A stretch of DNA of 64,000 nt from Fomitopsis serialis (Eukaryota; Basidiomycota; Agaricomycetes; Polyporales; Fomitopsidaceae), in NCBI RefSeq assembly GCF_022376445.1, contig NW_025955098.1, forward strand, positions 48,758-112,757, read 5' to 3'. A model generated the notes under the pieces. It did no database searches, was not told the DNA's origin, and saw only the letters and a program-made list of their open reading frames with translations. The position numbers were made by a program, and so were the translations under genes. Positions 59,494 to 64,000 of this stretch are shown in pieces; position 1 is the stretch's first letter, and each line of letters opens with the position of its first letter.

Positions 59494-60600
59494 CTACTCA
59501 GACTCGGAGTAGTAGTCTACATCCTCCGAGTTACCCTCATCTTCGGCAGATAGTGCAGAAGAACTTTGGGTATCCTCCATCTCGGACTGCTCGTAGTAGT
59601 CGGAGACTACTACTGAGTTTGTCTCTTCAGACCCTGAACTTCGTAAGTACCACGAGCTATGGTGCTCGGACTCGGAGAAATACTCCGACTCAATCTGGTC
59701 AGGGTACCCCTCACGAGTGGTGGTATGAGGCTCCTCATCAGAGGAGTTATACCAGTCGGAGTCATCCCGAGGTTGACTGCAAGGTGGTACAACAAGCCAT
59801 CCCAGCTTGTTGTAGGCCCAATATCGCACCATCTCCATAGGTAATGGTGCAATGAGCAGAGGATCAAACTCGAGAGGAACCACTTCCAATTCCCTCTGGA
59901 AGTGGTCCCATGCTCGTTGAGCAGCACGAGAATATGTCCTCGGTCGCGGGGACATCTCCTCGATGGCATGCCCACAGCTAAGTGCTGACCTCTTGCAGTG
60001 AGCCCAAATGTCCCACTCGCCAGCACCCGCCGCGACATCGGCCTCATCAAAGTCGTGGTCAAGTTGGTCTGCAAGGAGGCTGAAGCATTCCTCGCGCGAC
60101 CTCTTGTCACTCGGCCATCGACTCACATTGACGGTTACTGGACGATCCAGTGCGGTCGATACTCGGTTCAGTCCCAGTACTTCGCGGCGCGAGGTACTGG
60201 CTTCCCGAGTGATGTCGTGGCTGCGACGGTCACCCGTATCCTGCACTTCGAGTCGATCACTCGATGCGCGTAGTACAGGTGGTACATGTCTCGATGTCCG
60301 ACGTGAAGCTCGTACGTCGAGCACTACGCTGGACGTACGGCCCGACACTACATCTGGTCCCAATACACCATTGTATGATGGACTGGCCACTCGCGCCGTA
60401 TCCTGTACCTCGCGCCAACTACTCGATGTGCGAGTAGCTGGCATTCGCGTCGAGTTCCCGTGGGTGGCCCGTACGTCAAGCTCACGGCTTGGCGTCCGTG
60501 TCGCTGCTGGGTCCGAGGCCAGTACATCTTCGTGTGATGTACTGCTTGTGTTGTGGAACGAGCGGCGGCCGTTCGAGGCCCCGCTCCCTTCCCCTCTCAA
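59494..60600 (-). CDS. Open frame, Ser/Arg-rich with acidic C-terminus; possible retroelement-associated protein
   Basis: The frame is open for 368 codons but its first codon is TTG, so the true start is unknown (an upstream exon or an internal ATG). The N-terminal half has loose repeats of the type SSxREVxD and LDVRAxxxxR. The centre has REECFSLLADQLDHDFDEAD and WDHFQRELEVVPLEFDPLLI with MEMVRYWAYNKLGWLV. The C-terminus is a Ser/Glu/Tyr-rich acidic tail ending YYSESE. It lies just inside the LTR and polypurine tract, so it may be a gag-like product of a non-autonomous element. A TGGTATCGAGACCG stretch (minus strand, from 60666) resembles a tRNA primer-binding site but no LTR end adjoins it. 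No protease or reverse transcriptase motif is seen. Confidence 0.4.
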   Translation of the reverse strand: MRGEGSGASNGRRSFHNTSSTSHEDVLASDPAATRTPSRELDVRATHGNSTRMPATRTSSSWREVQDTARVASPSYNGVLGPDVVSGRTSSVVLDVRASRRTSRHVPPVLRASSDRLEVQDTGDRRSHDITREASTSRREVLGLNRVSTALDRPVTVNVSRWPSDKRSREECFSLLADQLDHDFDEADVAAGAGEWDIWAHCKRSALSCGHAIEEMSPRPRTYSRAAQRAWDHFQRELEVVPLEFDPLLIAPLPMEMVRYWAYNKLGWLVVPPCSQPRDDSDWYNSSDEEPHTTTREGYPDQIESEYFSESEHHSSWYLRSSGSEETNSVVVSDYYEQSEMEDTQSSSALSAEDEGNSEDVDYYSESE

Positions 60601-61171
60601 GAGAGTACCCCCCTCGTAGAGGAGGTATCTCCTCCTTGCGCTCGCGCCGGCTCGGTCTCGATACCATCGGTAGTCGTTGAACGTCGTCGTTCACCCGAGT
60701 CCGATGAATCCAGCCCTCGCGGTGGATGTTCCCTTTTATGGGCGCGCGACGACGCCCTGCATCAGGAAAAACACTTGGGGCGCCCAACAGATTGGAAAAA
60801 CCTTCAACCCGTTGGGACACCTTCCAATGTATTGGAACAGGTCGAGAGTGGTTGCAAGGTTCTGTAACGTCTTGAGGCAGCTTCTGCCGTTTGTATAGCA
60901 ATGATAACTGGTTCTACCATCTGGTTTGAGGTTTAAAATGTTTCCGCTGCTGGTGCACTATAAAGCGCTTTGGCCAACCAAGTTCAATCATTCATCAAAT
61001 CAAGTCCAAGCATTGAACATCTCACGCATCAATGGCAAGTAATACACTGTTATATACAATCAGAACTACTGGACTGGTACAAATAGACGGACGTAGGACA
61101 CTTTATACTATGCATGCAGTTTGGAAGAATAGAAACACATACGTCACGGTAGAACAGAAACGTGAAGTAAA
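60601..61171. other. Interval between the retroelement-like ORF and WPVG gene A
   Basis: It contains a cccttttatggg motif (60730) and, at 61028-61066, an atcaatggcaagtaatacac stretch shared with 29155, which is part of the 3' flank of WPVG genes. No gene supported. Confidence 0.45.
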
Positions 61172-62356
61172 TTAGGCAGAGACAACTTGAATGTGGTACA
61201 ACCCATCCGAACCGAGCTCCCAGACCTCCTCTCCCCCCAGTTCATCGCCATCAATATCCTCCTCCATTTTCGGCTGCACGCCCGCCTCCACGCCTTCCCC
61301 TGCCAACTTCACAATGCACCCATCCTCTCCAACTTCCGGCCGAATGGCAATCCGCTTGTACGAAGGCCACCCCCGCACCACATGCGTCCAGGACGCCTCC
61401 ATGTAGCTGCGGCGCTCGGGGAGACCCACCGGCCAAATCCAGTCCAGGCCCATGAAGTTGTACTTCATGGAACACATGGGCTTCCTGCCCACAATCGGCC
61501 GGCCCGTCGCATACCTATGCGCAAAAACGGTCATCTGGACCTCCGATTGCCTGAAAACCGGCACACTCCGCAGAGGGAGCGTCAGGCGGATGGGGAACGT
61601 CTCCTCCATGCGATGCGGCCTGAACGTCTGCAGCGCGGGGTCGTACAGGTCGAAGGTTGCAAGGCTCTTCCCCTTCGGCACAGGCTTATCATTGTTTGCG
61701 TCCCGTAGTCCCTGACGCAGGATGGGCTGCTCGAGCGGCCCAGGGATGGTTATCTCCTTCCCAGTGGCGTCGACAACCCCAATGAGAGGCACTGAGACTG
61801 GGTCAGACCCGTCCTGTACGTTGCCAAAGACATGACTGTGAACAACGGAGCTATGTCGCAAGACATTTGAGACGCACCGACACAAAGAACAGCCCCTCAA
61901 CCAACACTGCTCTCGGTTGCCTTCGCGCCCCGGGGACTGGCGTCGGACTCAGAAGACGACGTAGGAGGTTACCGTCCCGGTACATGGAAGGGACGGCGCC
62001 CATGAAGATCCATCCCCCAAACTTGGCTGGGGGTCGCGCAGCTCGACAGCGCGCTCCAGCATCGTGTCGACGTCGTCTGGATTCGTCTGGTAAGAACTGA
62101 GACTCATCGGACATTGATCGGTTAGGCACTGGAGGGAAAAGAATGAAGCACGACGCTGCTCGGATACTTCAGAAGTACTCACATAGTCATAGTATTCCCC
62201 GAAGTGATCCTTATCCAGGCAGAGCACCGTAACGTGGTCGACGTTTGGGGCCATGGGGCACGGTGTTGCGTATCTGCAGTTGGCTTCAAATCCGTAAAGC
62301 GTGTCGTCCGCAATTATGGAGAGAAGGCGACTGTCAACGATCGGCGATGCAACCAT
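61172..62356 (-). pseudogene. WPVG-family gene A, nearly complete, one frameshift
   Basis: Exon 1 62356-62183 (MVASPIVDSRLL to FGEYYDY), intron 62129-62182, exon 2 62128-61878 (CLTDQCPMSLSSYQ to VEGLFFVS), intron 61814-61877, exon 3 61813-61172 (DGSDPVSVPLIGVVDATG, CSMKYNFMGLDWIWPVGLPE, an acidic tail, HIQVVSA end). About 355 residues when whole. A one-base loss in a C run near 62040 shifts exon 2 between VELRD and KFGGWIFMG. There is no known domain. The pattern of an HVTVLCLDKDHFG motif in exon 1, FGGW in exon 2 and the very conserved CSMKYNF..DWIWPVG in exon 3 defines the family. It stands in tandem, head to tail, with gene B. Confidence 0.7.
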
Positions 62357-63950
62357 AGTGAGATGGAATGGGGAGTGAGCAAGTGTTGGGATGTGTCGAA
62401 AGAAGGTTGCGACCGCTTTGAAGACGTTTGAGTTGCAGATAATCGTTTATAAGCAAGTTCTCACCTTCAAGCGCCGAAGCCACACAAGGCGCTGGGCCAC
62501 ATCTCAGGCGCCCAGAAGAGCATTGAGATCTTGAGACGTCGCTCCGGTTTGGTGCTTTGATTCACCTGTGCGCCTCTTATGGGCCTGCCGTCTTATGTCT
62601 CAGTAGGTTGTTGTTCACCACAAGCATGTAAGATTTCAATGAAAGCAATCAATACAATAGACGTTACAAAATCTTAGCTTTCCCCCCACAAACCGCACCT
62701 CTTCCGTCCCTACACCCCTCTCCCATTCAGACTACAACGATGGGGTTCTCCGCGTCCGAGCCCAGTTTAATGAGCTTCTCCCAGCGCACCTCCTTGCCCT
62801 CGCCTGCCCGTCGCACCTGACACCCCGGCTGTCCAGGTCGCGGACGCACTGCCACCAGACCCATGGGATCAGGCATCCTCACCACCCTCCACTCTGCCTC
62901 CAGGTATTCGCGAGGCTTGGCAAGTCCTACCGGCCAGATCCAGTCCACTTCGATGAAGTTGCGCTTCATCGAGCACATGGGCGGCATTGTGAGCGCTCTG
63001 GCAGCGTAGTCCATCACGTACGGTGTCATCGCAATGCTCGAGAGCTTCAGCACCGGGACGCTGGTGAGAGGGAGGGGAAGACGAAGACAGAAGAATCGGC
63101 TCGTCTTTGGTGGACCAAACGTCTCCAGGGCCGGGTCGTAGATGTCGAGGCTCGGGACGGGACGGGGGCCTGATCTTGGTTGTCGTTTGAACGGGTTCAG
63201 ACCCGGAACAAGCTGCATTAAGAGGGGCTGAAAGCTTGGCCCTCGTATGATCATTTCCGATCCCGCATCGTTGATCTCCCCCAGGAGAGGCATGGGGATC
63301 GGAACGAACTTTGTCTGTTCGTCACCCACACGTTTGTAAGTAGTATGCAGAGATTAGAAGAGGATTGCCACGCACATCAACGTAGATCTGGGCCTCCACC
63401 AGTGCTGTCCGCCCTTCCGCCCACGCGCTGCTTGGGGAGAACAGGGATAAACAAGCCTTGCCCCTGTTGGTCTCTTTCCAAAACTCGCGCATCATCCCCA
63501 TGTATACCCATCCGCCGAACCTCGGGGGACCGCCTTTGAGTTCCTTCGCGCGCTGGAGCATGAAAGCTCTCTCCTGTTCGGACGACTGGACGCGACTGAG
63601 CTTCATGGGGCAACGAGAGTTGTTGGGCAATAAGCACTGAAACATGACATCATGTCAGACGGAAGTTGTGTTGATGAGTAGTTTGAACCGGTACACACAT
63701 AATCGAAGAGCATGCCAAAGTGCGCCTCCTCTAGGCACACCACGGTGACGTGGTCAATCCCGCGGCAGACCATGCACTCCTGCGATCTTGCACAGGCCAG
63801 CTCAAATCCAGGTCCATGCTCACCGAGGATGGCGATGAGGTTTCGGTCAACAGGAATGGGGTCGACATAGCGTGATGGAGGTTGAGTTGAGAGATGTCTG
63901 AGGTGGCATAAAGGCCTATGAGCGAACGCCACCCTTAAGCGCCGATATCG
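62127..63950. repeat. 2-kb segmental duplicate of 12740-14757
   Basis: The better preserved member of the pair: it keeps CpGs that are TpG or CpA in the other block, has no MITE in the gene B intron, and continues past CTTAAG (63944-63949) into the spacer that in the other locus is found only beyond the 14.3-kb insertion. Confidence 0.9.
62727..63868 (-). pseudogene. WPVG-family gene B, best preserved copy
   Basis: Exon 3 (62727-63314) and exon 2 (63376-about 63637) are fully open, with RFGGWVYMGMMREFW, ETNRGKACLSLFSP, VPIPMPLLGEINDAG and CSMKRNFIEVDWIWPVGLAK. Exon 1 should start at ATG 63868 (MSTP) and end in FGMLFDY at about 63698. One C is missing near 63859 relative to the copy at 14672, which shifts the frame just after the start, and the intron 1 donor is gtgtgt instead of gtgagt. 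Full-length product would be about 340 residues. Function unknown. Neighbour gene A follows 370 bp downstream on the same strand. Confidence 0.7.
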
Positions 63951-64000
63951 CCGGCCACTCATAGGAGATTGTTAAGCTCATGGGTCCTCAGAAATCGTAA
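63951..64000. other. Spacer of the WPVG tandem array (unfilled insertion site)
   Basis: cgccgatatcgccggccact and onward matches 29079-29130. With acccttaag to its left it forms the uninterrupted version of the site that carries the 14.3-kb insertion at 14752-29078. Confidence 0.85.

Overview
The window looks like a transposon-rich, gene-poor stretch of a basidiomycete (Agaricomycete mushroom) nuclear genome. The grounds are short introns of about 45-65 bp with GT..AG ends in almost every recognisable gene, a Plavaka transposase, two DUF6532-type proteins, a fungal TET/JBP dioxygenase, and CpG-depleted repeats of the kind left by cytosine methylation. I see no ordinary metabolic gene that is intact. 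No CRISPR, rRNA or convincing tRNA gene is present.

Layout. 1-12.7 kb is AT-rich, almost CpG-free old repeat DNA, including a diverged direct duplication (about 1-3.1 kb against 7.7-11.2 kb), into which younger CpG-bearing small elements and hairpins have landed. 12.7-14.75 kb holds decayed copies of an unrecognised gene family (here called WPVG family, after a conserved IWPVG motif). 14758-29072 appears to be one 14.3-kb insertion with inverted termini, flanked by CTTAAG on both sides; the matching unfilled site is present at 63.94 kb. It carries a divergently transcribed gene pair, a captured purine-permease fragment, a 3.7-kb near-perfect palindrome (E1) and a degenerate CACTA/Tnp2-like transposase next to its right end. 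29.2-37.0 kb has two outward-facing WPVG fragments around a second foldback element (E2), which itself holds a nested C-rich insertion. 37.2-40.1 kb is again CpG-poor repeat DNA.

40.4-58.6 kb is the most gene-like part: a Plavaka transposase with two nonsense codons (minus), a multi-exon gene of unknown function (plus), a TET/JBP dioxygenase with intact catalytic exons (plus), an intact DUF6532 gene (plus), a truncated second Plavaka copy (minus), a short unknown ORF (plus) and a second intact DUF6532 gene (minus). An LTR-like element follows at 58.8-59.3 kb, and a tandem pair of WPVG genes closes the window; their 2-kb block is a duplicate of 12.7-14.7 kb.

Common thread: the window records cytosine methylation and its consequences. 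Paired copies differ almost only by CpG to TpG/CpA changes. Nonsense codons in the transposase and its neighbour are of a type CGA to TGA would give. A TET/JBP enzyme, a family whose known members oxidise 5-methylcytosine or thymine, sits in the same cluster as the transposase and keeps its active-site residues. That the dioxygenase acts on these elements is inference.
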